From assembly GCA_000023725.1 (NCBI GenBank), contig CP001673.1, positions 1,002,342-1,066,341 on the forward strand: 64,000 nt of DNA, in the 5' to 3' direction. The position numbers and the translations under genes were made by a program. The notes beneath the pieces were generated by a model. That model was not told the origin of the DNA. It did no database searches and saw nothing but the letters and a program-made list of their open reading frames with translations. The first letter of the stretch is position 1; each line of letters opens with the position of its first letter. The stretch comes from Flavobacteriaceae bacterium 3519-10. Its GTDB lineage: Bacteria > Bacteroidota > Bacteroidia > Flavobacteriales > Weeksellaceae. Shown here piece after piece: positions 1-7,374 of this stretch.

Positions 1-272
<272 letters not shown>

Positions 273-346
273 TATTTAATAAAAAACCAATTCACAACCA
301 TTAAGTATTATTGATGAATATTTCATTATAATCTTAATGGTTTATT

Positions 347-354
347 TATTTTTG
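347..354 (+). promoter_or_regulatory. -7 promoter element for the UMF1-type transporter
   Basis: TATTTTTG matches the Bacteroidota -7 consensus TAnnTTTG exactly and lies 19 bases before the ATG at 374. No convincing -33 TTG is present at the usual distance, so this is a partial match. Confidence 0.45.
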
Positions 355-373
355 TTGCACAAATCTTTTTCAA

Positions 374-1870
374 ATGCCTGAAAACGCTCGCCCTCAAACG
401 CCTGATATTAAGAACAATCCGAAAATAATGAAGGCGTGGGCTTACTACGACTGGGCAAATTCTGTTTATTCGCTGGTAATTACCTCCACAATTTTTCCGA
501 TTTATTATTCGATACTTACAACGGCTTCCGAAAAAAGCGAGTATGTGAAGGAAACCGGCCAGTGGATTAAGGTGCCTGTTCGGCATATGATCACCGTTTT
601 CGGTAAAGATTATCAACCAGACGCGATCTACGGCTATTCACTCACTATTTCATTTTTAATAGTGGTTTTGCTGTCGCCAATTCTATCTTCGTTAGCCGAC
701 ACCATTGGGAATAAGAAATCTTTCCTGCAGTTTTTCTGCTACCTTGGAGCTACATCCTGCATGGGTCTCGCGATGTTTACAGGTATGCAGAACGTTTTTC
801 TGGGGCTGCTCTTTAGTATAACCGCCAGTGTAGGTTTCTGGGGAAGTTTGGTTTTCTACAATTCATTTTTGCCCGATATTGCAACGCGCGACAAGCAGGA
901 TGCGCTTTCTGCGAAAGGTTATGTTTATGGCTACATGGGTTCCGTGGTTTTGGTAGTGATCTGTCTTGTGCTCATTCAGGTTTTTGCTAAAAATCCTGAA
1001 GAAGCAAAGCTATATACGCGCATTTCGTTTCTGTTAACCGGTGCGTGGTGGTTCGGATTTTCGCAGTATACATTTAAACATCTGCCACAATTCGGCAACG
1101 TGAATAACCAGCTACCGAAAGATCTTGTATTGCTGAATTATAAAAATATATTTAAAAGACACGAGGAGCAGGGCGGCTTTTGGGAAGTGCTGAAAGATAA
1201 CATCAGTTTTTACAGAGATGTTGTGAAAGAGAGTTTCAACGAACTCTTCAAAGTGGGTAAAACCCTTTTTGCAGACCGAAATTTGAAGTTTTTCCTTTCG
1301 AGCTTCTTTTTTTACAGCGTTGGGATGCAGACGATTTTCCTGATGGCTACACTGTTTGGCAAGAGCGAAATCAATCTCGCGCAGGACAGGCTTATCCTCA
1401 CACTTTTGCTGATTCAGATTGAAGCGATTATCGGTGCGCTCATATTTTCACGTCTTTCCAGAGTAATCGGGAACAAGAATGTAATTTCTATCGCGATTAT
1501 CTTATGGATCGTGGCGTGTCTTTCGGCTTACTATTTAAACAAAGAAAATCCAAATGTAGAATACCAGTTTTACGGTATTGCAGCGATTATCGGTCTGGTG
1601 ATGGGCGGTCTACAGGCGATGTCGCGCTCAACCTATTCCAAACTTCTGCCGGAAAACTCAATGGATAACACCACGTTCTTCAGTTTTTACGATGTTCTTG
1701 AGAAACTGGCGATTATTTTAGGAACATTCATATTTGCGACGATGATAGAGCAATACCATAACATGCGCTATGCGGCGCTATCTATGACGGTATTTTTCGC
1801 TGCGGGACTGGTATTGATCAGGTTTCTGAGGGTGACTGTATTTAACGATAAAGCGCAGGTTCGCAATTAG
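374..1870 (+). CDS. MFS transporter, UMF1/Atg22-like family
   Basis: A 498-residue polytopic inner-membrane protein of the major facilitator superfamily. It begins with a short hydrophilic leader and then the AWAYYDWANSVYS block that is typical of the UMF1 (Atg22-like) group, whose eukaryotic relatives export amino acids from the vacuole. About a dozen hydrophobic segments are visible. The loop after the second segment has SLADTIGNKKSF, which corresponds to the MFS cytoplasmic loop motif. A long hydrophilic central loop (roughly residues 245-305) separates the two halves, and MGGLQAMSRSTYSKLLPE is a second family-typical block. The substrate cannot be read from sequence. It stands alone between the thiolase and the mevalonate kinase gene, with its own -7 element. 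Confidence 0.85.
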   Translation: MPENARPQTPDIKNNPKIMKAWAYYDWANSVYSLVITSTIFPIYYSILTTASEKSEYVKETGQWIKVPVRHMITVFGKDYQPDAIYGYSLTISFLIVVLLSPILSSLADTIGNKKSFLQFFCYLGATSCMGLAMFTGMQNVFLGLLFSITASVGFWGSLVFYNSFLPDIATRDKQDALSAKGYVYGYMGSVVLVVICLVLIQVFAKNPEEAKLYTRISFLLTGAWWFGFSQYTFKHLPQFGNVNNQLPKDLVLLNYKNIFKRHEEQGGFWEVLKDNISFYRDVVKESFNELFKVGKTLFADRNLKFFLSSFFFYSVGMQTIFLMATLFGKSEINLAQDRLILTLLLIQIEAIIGALIFSRLSRVIGNKNVISIAIILWIVACLSAYYLNKENPNVEYQFYGIAAIIGLVMGGLQAMSRSTYSKLLPENSMDNTTFFSFYDVLEKLAIILGTFIFATMIEQYHNMRYAALSMTVFFAAGLVLIRFLRVTVFNDKAQVRN

Positions 1871-1903
1871 CAGAAAACCAATTTGTGGCCGGGTTTTTGG
1901 TAA

Positions 1904-1933
1904 TTGCTTCGTGCGAAATATTTCGTAACTTTG
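1904..1933 (+). promoter_or_regulatory. Promoter for the mevalonate kinase gene
   Basis: TTG at 1904-1906 and TAACTTTG at 1926-1933 are separated by 19 bases, fitting the Bacteroidota TTTG/TAnnTTTG promoter. A possible TTG start at 1904 would lie inside this promoter, which argues for the ATG at 1964 as the real start. Confidence 0.7.
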
Positions 1934-1963
1934 CAACTGACAATCAACGCCTTAATACAACCG

Positions 1964-2890
1964 ATGACCAACCCTTTATTTTACGCGAAAATCCTGCTGT
2001 TCGGTGAATACGGAATTATTGAAGATTCCCAGGGTCTCACGCTACCTTACAGTTTCTACAAGGGCGCACTGAAATTTTCTGAGTTGGAAAGCGAATTTGA
2101 AAAAAAATCGAATTCGTCGCTTCAGAAATATTCCGATTATTTACATACACTGGATCTTCCCGCAAAATTTAAGCTCGATATCTCAGCATTTAAACAGGAT
2201 CTTGCAAAAGGTTTGTTCTTCGATTCCAATATTCCGCAAGGGTACGGTGTTGGCAGTTCGGGCGCGTTGGTTGCGGCTATTTTCGAAAGATATTCGGTTG
2301 AAAAATATGTTCCTGACTCTATTACAAAGGACGAACTTAAAGACTTAAAGAAAATTTTTGGGCAGCTGGAAAGTTATTTCCATGGCAAAAGTTCGGGTAT
2401 TGACCCGTTGATCTGCTACATGAACCTGCCGATTCTTATCGAAAACCGCGAAAATGTGGACCGCGTTTCAATTCCGAACGGTGAAGCGGGCAAAGGCGCA
2501 ATCTTCCTTATTGATTCCGGAATGACGGGTGAAACCGGACCGATGGTACAGATTTTCTTCGAAAAAATGAAAACCGAGGGTTTCCGCAAAACGTTGAAAG
2601 AAGAATTCATCCGTTACAACAATGCGTGCATCGACGCTTTTCTGAAAAAAGAAATGACGCCGCTTTTCCGTAACCTCAAGAATCTGTCTGTGTGGGCGTA
2701 TGAACATTTCAAACCGATGATCCCCGAAAGTATCTATAACGCCTGGAAAAAAGGTCTTGATACGAACGCGTACTACCTTAAACTTTGTGGAAGTGGCGGT
2801 GGCGGCTATATTCTTGGCTTCACAAGAGATTATGAGAAAGCTGAAAAAATGCTTGCAGGTTTCGAGAAGGAGGTTATTTACAGATTTTAA
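1964..2890 (+). CDS. GHMP kinase, mevalonate kinase-like
   Basis: A 308-residue soluble kinase of the GHMP family, most likely phosphorylating mevalonate with ATP in the mevalonate route to isopentenyl diphosphate. The N-terminus YAKILLFGEYGIIED matches the substrate-side motif of mevalonate kinases. GYGVGSSGALVAAI is the glycine/serine-rich ATP-binding motif 2 of GHMP kinases. SGIDPLICYMNLPILI carries the conserved Asp region, and LCGSGGGGYILGF is motif 3 near the C-terminus. The start at 1964 was chosen because the promoter lies just upstream. The next gene encodes a UbiA prenyltransferase, so an isoprenoid role fits the context. Another sugar or isoprenoid GHMP kinase cannot be fully excluded. 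Confidence 0.82.
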   Translation: MTNPLFYAKILLFGEYGIIEDSQGLTLPYSFYKGALKFSELESEFEKKSNSSLQKYSDYLHTLDLPAKFKLDISAFKQDLAKGLFFDSNIPQGYGVGSSGALVAAIFERYSVEKYVPDSITKDELKDLKKIFGQLESYFHGKSSGIDPLICYMNLPILIENRENVDRVSIPNGEAGKGAIFLIDSGMTGETGPMVQIFFEKMKTEGFRKTLKEEFIRYNNACIDAFLKKEMTPLFRNLKNLSVWAYEHFKPMIPESIYNAWKKGLDTNAYYLKLCGSGGGGYILGFTRDYEKAEKMLAGFEKEVIYRF

Positions 2891-2935
2891 TATTTTAAGT
2901 CGGCGCAGCATATCAGGTATCGAATCGGCTTAAAA

Positions 2936-3826
2936 ATGAAGAACCCACTATTTTACAGAATTTCGCAACTTGTCGGTTTCCTTTTGGGAGCACGCATCTT
3001 CATTGCTGTATTGCTGACGTTTGCGCTGTACGTTTCTACATTTTTTCTGTTCAATCAGGAAGAAACTCTGCGGGATTTTGTTTTTGATTTTAAAGTGCAC
3101 GGCATTATTTTCTGCACGGTTCTCAGTATTCTGGCTGGTGGAATCATCAATCAGTTTTACGACCGTGAGAAAGATCAGCTCACAAAGCCGTTCCGCAGCA
3201 GGCTCCAAAGTTTTCTGAAACTCAAATACTTCCTTTACGCCTATCTCACGCTGCTCGCGGTTTCGCTGATCATATCGTTTTTTATCTCGCCGAGGGTTTT
3301 TGGGTTTTTTCTGATTTATCACTTTTTCATGTGGTTTTACAGTCATAAACTCAGTAAGGTTCTCATTATCAATAACCTTACGTTCGTGAGTCTCACGCTG
3401 TATCCTTTCTTCGGGATGATGGTTTATTACAGAACTTTTTCGGTGAAAGTATTTCTGCTGGCAGTTTTTCTTTTTTTAATGCTGCTGGTGATGGATATCA
3501 TCAAGGATATTTTAACAAAGAATGCAGATAAAATCTTCGGCTACACAACCATTCCGAACTTTTTCGGCAACCGGATCACAAGATGGGTGGTGGTAACGCT
3601 GTGCCTGTCGATGATGTTGTGTTCGGTACTGATCATTGGTAAAACCGGCGTTCACAGTATATTGCATCTCTATTTTGCGGCGGGTATCGCTGTGGTGCTT
3701 ATTACCATCTATTTGCTTTTAAGCAGTCATAAAAAATCTAATTTCTTTGCGCTTAACATTCTGCGGATCTGGGTTTTTGTGGGTATTATCGCGATGCTTC
3801 TCGACGGTATTGTAAATATGTTTTAA
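2936..3826 (+). CDS. UbiA-family prenyltransferase
   Basis: A 296-residue integral membrane protein with eight or nine hydrophobic segments. The first Asp-rich motif, NQFYDREKD at residues 72-80, and the second, DIIKD at 187-191, bind the Mg-diphosphate of a polyprenyl donor in UbiA enzymes. A GYTTIPNFFG block follows, also usual in the family. It follows the mevalonate kinase gene by 45 bases and probably shares its transcript. In flavobacteria the neighbour of mevalonate kinase is often annotated as geranylgeranylglycerol-phosphate geranylgeranyltransferase. That acceptor is from memory of the family, so the exact substrate is left open. The sequence has the highly hydrophobic, Phe-rich composition expected for the family. 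Confidence 0.85.
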   Translation: MKNPLFYRISQLVGFLLGARIFIAVLLTFALYVSTFFLFNQEETLRDFVFDFKVHGIIFCTVLSILAGGIINQFYDREKDQLTKPFRSRLQSFLKLKYFLYAYLTLLAVSLIISFFISPRVFGFFLIYHFFMWFYSHKLSKVLIINNLTFVSLTLYPFFGMMVYYRTFSVKVFLLAVFLFLMLLVMDIIKDILTKNADKIFGYTTIPNFFGNRITRWVVVTLCLSMMLCSVLIIGKTGVHSILHLYFAAGIAVVLITIYLLLSSHKKSNFFALNILRIWVFVGIIAMLLDGIVNMF

Positions 3827-3899
3827 TACTTTTTTTGGTCTTAATTGGTGGGTAAATACCGATGAAATAAAGAATTACAGATTATCGGCGATAAAGCTT

Positions 3900-3907
3900 T
3901 ATCTTTG
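3900..3907 (+). promoter_or_regulatory. -7 promoter element for the pseudouridine synthase gene
   Basis: TATCTTTG is an exact TAnnTTTG match, 17 bases before the ATG at 3925. The -33 region is weak. Confidence 0.5.
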
Positions 3908-3924
3908 CATAAATTTTTCAGATA

Positions 3925-5040
3925 ATGAGCCGAGACAGAAACAGCAACGATAAACCGAAAAAACAAAGAATTTCAAAAATTTCCAATTCAGGAAGTTCAC
4001 GGCCAGCTGCTTCACGGGCACGCGCTCCAAAGAAGGAAAAGCCTGAAGATCAAAAACCTGCCAAAGAAGCTAAGGCAAGAGAACCAAGGCTGTTGTCACA
4101 GTCTGAGGCGAAGTCTTATGAAAAGACTTTCGACCGACCGGTTTCCCGCAAGCCCGCAGGAAAAAGAACCGGAAAATCATTTGATAAAAGTGCTAAATTC
4201 GTAAAAGGCGATGGCAGCGCGCGTCCCACGAAACTTTTCAAAAATTACGAAAGACCTCAGGATGATGGTGAAAAAACCAGATCCTACGTTCAGAAACGAA
4301 GACTGGAAAAACTGTCCAAAGAGGTACCAAAAGAAACAATCCGTCTTAATAAATATATTGCGAATTCCGGAATCTGCTCCCGAAGAGAAGCCGACGAACT
4401 CATCACGCAGGGACTTGTGCAGGTGAACGGAGCTGTTGTGACAGAAATGGGCTATCAGGTGCAGAAGACCGATAAAGTGATCTTCGACGGGCAGGGAATT
4501 ACGCCTGAAAAACCTGTGTATGTACTGTTAAACAAACCAAAAGGTTACATTTCTACCACCAAGGACGAAAAAGCCAGAAAAACCGTAATGGATCTTGTTG
4601 CGAATGCATCGCCGTACCGCGTTTTCCCGGTGGGAAGGCTCGACCGCTCCACGACAGGCGTTATCTTGCTTACGAACGACGGCCACATGACCAAAAAGCT
4701 TACGCATCCTTCATTCAATATGAAGAAAATATACCACGTGACCTTAGACAGAAAACTCGACCGTGCAGACCTTAACGCTATTGCCGAAGGCGTGCGTCTT
4801 GAAGAAGGCGTCGCGGAAGTCGACAGCATTTCTTACATCGAAGGTAAACCAAAGAATGAAGTGGGCATCGAAATCCATATCGGCTGGAACAGGGTAGTGC
4901 GCAGAATATTTCAACGGTTAGGTTATGAAGTGGAAGCACTCGACAGAGTGATGTTTGCGGGTTTAACCAAGAAGAATATTAAACGTGGGCATTGGAGAAT
5001 ATTGACCGAACTGGAGGTGAACAATCTTAAAATGATGTAA
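3925..5040 (+). CDS. rluB: RluB/RsuA-type rRNA pseudouridine synthase with basic N-terminal extension
   Basis: A 371-residue protein that should isomerise a specific uridine of ribosomal RNA, most likely in 23S rRNA. Residues 1 to about 135 are Lys/Arg/Ser/Pro-rich and look disordered, as is common in Bacteroidota members and absent from the E. coli enzymes. An S4 RNA-binding domain follows (IRLNKYIANSGICSRREADEL), then the catalytic domain. The catalytic block GRLDRSTTGVILLTNDG has its Asp at residue 240. RIFQRLGYEVEALDR near the end is typical of the RsuA/RluB branch. The protein has its own -7 element and ends in a strong terminator. The choice among RluB, RluE, RluF and RsuA targets is inferred. 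Confidence 0.9.
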   Translation: MSRDRNSNDKPKKQRISKISNSGSSRPAASRARAPKKEKPEDQKPAKEAKAREPRLLSQSEAKSYEKTFDRPVSRKPAGKRTGKSFDKSAKFVKGDGSARPTKLFKNYERPQDDGEKTRSYVQKRRLEKLSKEVPKETIRLNKYIANSGICSRREADELITQGLVQVNGAVVTEMGYQVQKTDKVIFDGQGITPEKPVYVLLNKPKGYISTTKDEKARKTVMDLVANASPYRVFPVGRLDRSTTGVILLTNDGHMTKKLTHPSFNMKKIYHVTLDRKLDRADLNAIAEGVRLEEGVAEVDSISYIEGKPKNEVGIEIHIGWNRVVRRIFQRLGYEVEALDRVMFAGLTKKNIKRGHWRILTELEVNNLKMM

Positions 5041-5061
5041 TCTACAGATTTATAACAATAC

Positions 5062-5094
5062 AAACTTCCCCGGGCAGCACGCCCGGGGAAGTTT
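5062..5094. terminator. Bidirectional intrinsic terminator
   Basis: A perfect 14-base-pair inverted repeat with an AGCAC loop, GC-rich at its centre and flanked by A and T runs. It lies between the convergent pseudouridine synthase and TonB-receptor genes and can end both transcripts. Confidence 0.9.
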
Positions 5095-5097
5095 TGT

Positions 5098-7299
5098 TTA
5101 AAAGTTATATTTCGCATTAAAACCTGTAAAGAAATACGCTTTGCTTGGGCCGGGATTTACGTCCGTGTAAACCGATGGATCGTTGTACTGATTGTCCTGA
5201 TCGGTATCGTTGATGCTGTTTCCGTAAAAGAGAAATGTATAGTTAATCTGGTTGGTTAAGTTATTCCCAATCGCGAAGATATCGAACTCAAAACGGCTGA
5301 AACTGCGTTTGTAACCAATCTTTGAATTGAACAAACCGAAACTTTTAACCTCATTGCTGTTAGCAAAATCGGTGTACACACTTCCCATATAATTGTACGT
5401 ATTCTGTAGATATAGTCCGGCTTTTGTTTCAATATCGAATCCGAGGGCAAGCCTGTTTTTAGGGACGCCGGGCACGATGTTCTGATCATAATTCATCACA
5501 GCAGCCGGCGAATCGTGCTCTTTAAGATAGGTATTGAAGCTAGTATATTTAAAGTCGCTGTAGGTGTAACTCACGAAAGGCTGGATATTCGTTACGAAAG
5601 AATTTCGGGGTTTATACACATATCCAAAACTCATTTCCAAACCCCTGTTTTGCTGGTTGCCGGTGTTTGCCCAGTAAGAGTAAGCAGTATTTTCGGCATT
5701 GGCCAGCGTGGCCCGAAGTTGAGTGAGTTTATCCTCAATATTAATACTGAAAACGGAAAACTGGTAATCGATAGCGGTATCTGCAAAAAGTCCCTGAATA
5801 CTGAAATCCCACATCTTCGCTCGTTCGGCTTTTAGATTGTCGTTGGTTTTACTCAGACCGGCGATAAATGCGGTGGCAGACGTTGGCGCATTGTATCCTT
5901 CGCTGTAACTTAAGTTGAAAATCTGGTTTCGCCAGCTTTTCTGCAACGCAAAATGGGGTGTAGCCACCAGATCAAATTTTTTGCTGAACGACAGGTTTTT
6001 GTTGTACATGTCGGTTCCGTTTATCATGAACAGGCCTGGCATTGCGAAAAGATCTTCGCGGTCATAACTGATCTGGTTCAGGCTTATTCCTGCGAGAAAC
6101 ATCAGTTCCCAGGGTTTATAAGTCATTTTTTCTACAGCGAAAAAGCTGCTCTGACGGTTGATGTATTTAAAGTAAGAACCGTCGTAAGCAGGCCGCAGCA
6201 CGGGCGCTTCTGTGCTTTTCACACTTTTGAAGCGGTAGTTTGAAATTAATGACCGTGACTGCTGAATTTCGAGACCGAACTCGCTTTGGCTTTTAAAATC
6301 TTCCCAGTCTTTGGTATAATTAAATACGGACCTCAAGCCATAATTTGGCGCAGAATAGGTTTCGGATGCACCTGCCGCAATTCGGTCGCTTGTGGTGCCG
6401 CTGTAAAACAGGGTTGTGTTGTTTTTTAAGTTCGGGCTCAAATCCCAGATATGTCCAATGCCGACCCGCGAAGTGATAAATTTCGTTTTGGCGTTTCTCC
6501 TGATGTAGGCATTATTTCCGTTATCGATGCCGTTGTAATAATCATCATAAGAAATCTGCCCCGATACCTGCTCCAGTGAATTACCGTGCGACGCGAAAAG
6601 CGTAATTTTCTGTTTGGTGTTGAGTTTAAATTCACCGTTAACCGTATAGAAATTCTTGATGCTTTTGCCGTGCGGCCGATAGCCGTCGCTCCCAAAATGG
6701 CTGTAGTTTGCGGTTATGGAGTGGTTATCGCCGACGTTTGTAAGCGTGGTTGAAGACTGAAACAGTCCGAAAGAGCCGGTTGTGAACTGTTCGGCAACGG
6801 AACTTCCTTTTTTGTTTTCAGGCCTTACATAAAACCGCACTGCACCTCCGGAACCGCCGCCGTACAGGGTCGCTGCGGGACCTTTTATAACTTCAATGTG
6901 ATCGATAAGACCAAAATTAACGTCATCTAAGACCGTAACGCCATCTGCACCGGTGATCGGAATGTTGTTTAAATACATTTTCACGCCCCAACTGTTGAAT
7001 TTCTGGTCGTTTCCGTAACCCCGCAAAATGATGCGCTGCCCGCCGACCTGCGTTCTTTTTTCAACCTGCACGCCGGCCATCGTATTGAGGCTTTGCTCAA
7101 TAAATGCGGGATTATTGCGATTGATTTCATACTCAGAAATAATTTCCGTCGATTGGGCGTGCCGTTTAAACTCTTCCCTTTCTTTCGATACCTTATTGCG
7201 GGCATGGATATCTACTGCTTCAATATTTTTTTCGGTTTCCTGTGCATTTGCCCAGCCGGAAGTGGATAAAAGAACTATGAATATGTACTTTATTTTCAT
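5098..7299 (-). CDS. TonB-dependent outer-membrane receptor (siderophore/metal type)
   Basis: A 733-residue outer-membrane receptor that should import an iron chelate or similar small ligand using TonB energy. A signal peptide ends near WANAQ at residue 20. The plug domain spans roughly residues 45-155, with SLNTMAGVQVEKR, GQRIILRGYG and the DHIEVIKGPAATLYG block just before the barrel. The remaining residues form the 22-stranded barrel and end in an aromatic residue (AKYNF). There is no N-terminal carboxypeptidase-like extension and no SusD partner next to it, so it is not a SusC-type glycan system. Ligand identity is unknown. The start codon lies only 27 bases after the hairpin that ends the upstream gene. 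Confidence 0.92.
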   Translation of the reverse strand: MKIKYIFIVLLSTSGWANAQETEKNIEAVDIHARNKVSKEREEFKRHAQSTEIISEYEINRNNPAFIEQSLNTMAGVQVEKRTQVGGQRIILRGYGNDQKFNSWGVKMYLNNIPITGADGVTVLDDVNFGLIDHIEVIKGPAATLYGGGSGGAVRFYVRPENKKGSSVAEQFTTGSFGLFQSSTTLTNVGDNHSITANYSHFGSDGYRPHGKSIKNFYTVNGEFKLNTKQKITLFASHGNSLEQVSGQISYDDYYNGIDNGNNAYIRRNAKTKFITSRVGIGHIWDLSPNLKNNTTLFYSGTTSDRIAAGASETYSAPNYGLRSVFNYTKDWEDFKSQSEFGLEIQQSRSLISNYRFKSVKSTEAPVLRPAYDGSYFKYINRQSSFFAVEKMTYKPWELMFLAGISLNQISYDREDLFAMPGLFMINGTDMYNKNLSFSKKFDLVATPHFALQKSWRNQIFNLSYSEGYNAPTSATAFIAGLSKTNDNLKAERAKMWDFSIQGLFADTAIDYQFSVFSINIEDKLTQLRATLANAENTAYSYWANTGNQQNRGLEMSFGYVYKPRNSFVTNIQPFVSYTYSDFKYTSFNTYLKEHDSPAAVMNYDQNIVPGVPKNRLALGFDIETKAGLYLQNTYNYMGSVYTDFANSNEVKSFGLFNSKIGYKRSFSRFEFDIFAIGNNLTNQINYTFLFYGNSINDTDQDNQYNDPSVYTDVNPGPSKAYFFTGFNAKYNF

Positions 7300-7326
7300 T
7301 GATTATCTTAAAAATTTAAACAGAAA

Positions 7327-7351
7327 AAAGGTAAGGACTAACCTTACCTTT
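7327..7351 (-). terminator. Intrinsic terminator after the T9SS propeller gene
   Basis: A perfect 10-base-pair inverted repeat (AAAGGTAAGG and its complement) with a 5-base loop, followed on the minus strand by a T run. It lies between the 7375-10188 gene and the TonB-receptor gene on the same strand. Confidence 0.8.
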
Positions 7352-7374
7352 CGTCTTTGCATATAATTTAAAAA

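Noticed and set aside
1904-1963. Extended start of the mevalonate kinase gene
   Set aside because: The TTG codon at 1904 is part of the -33 element of a good promoter, and the added residues do not match the family. ATG 1964 is used.
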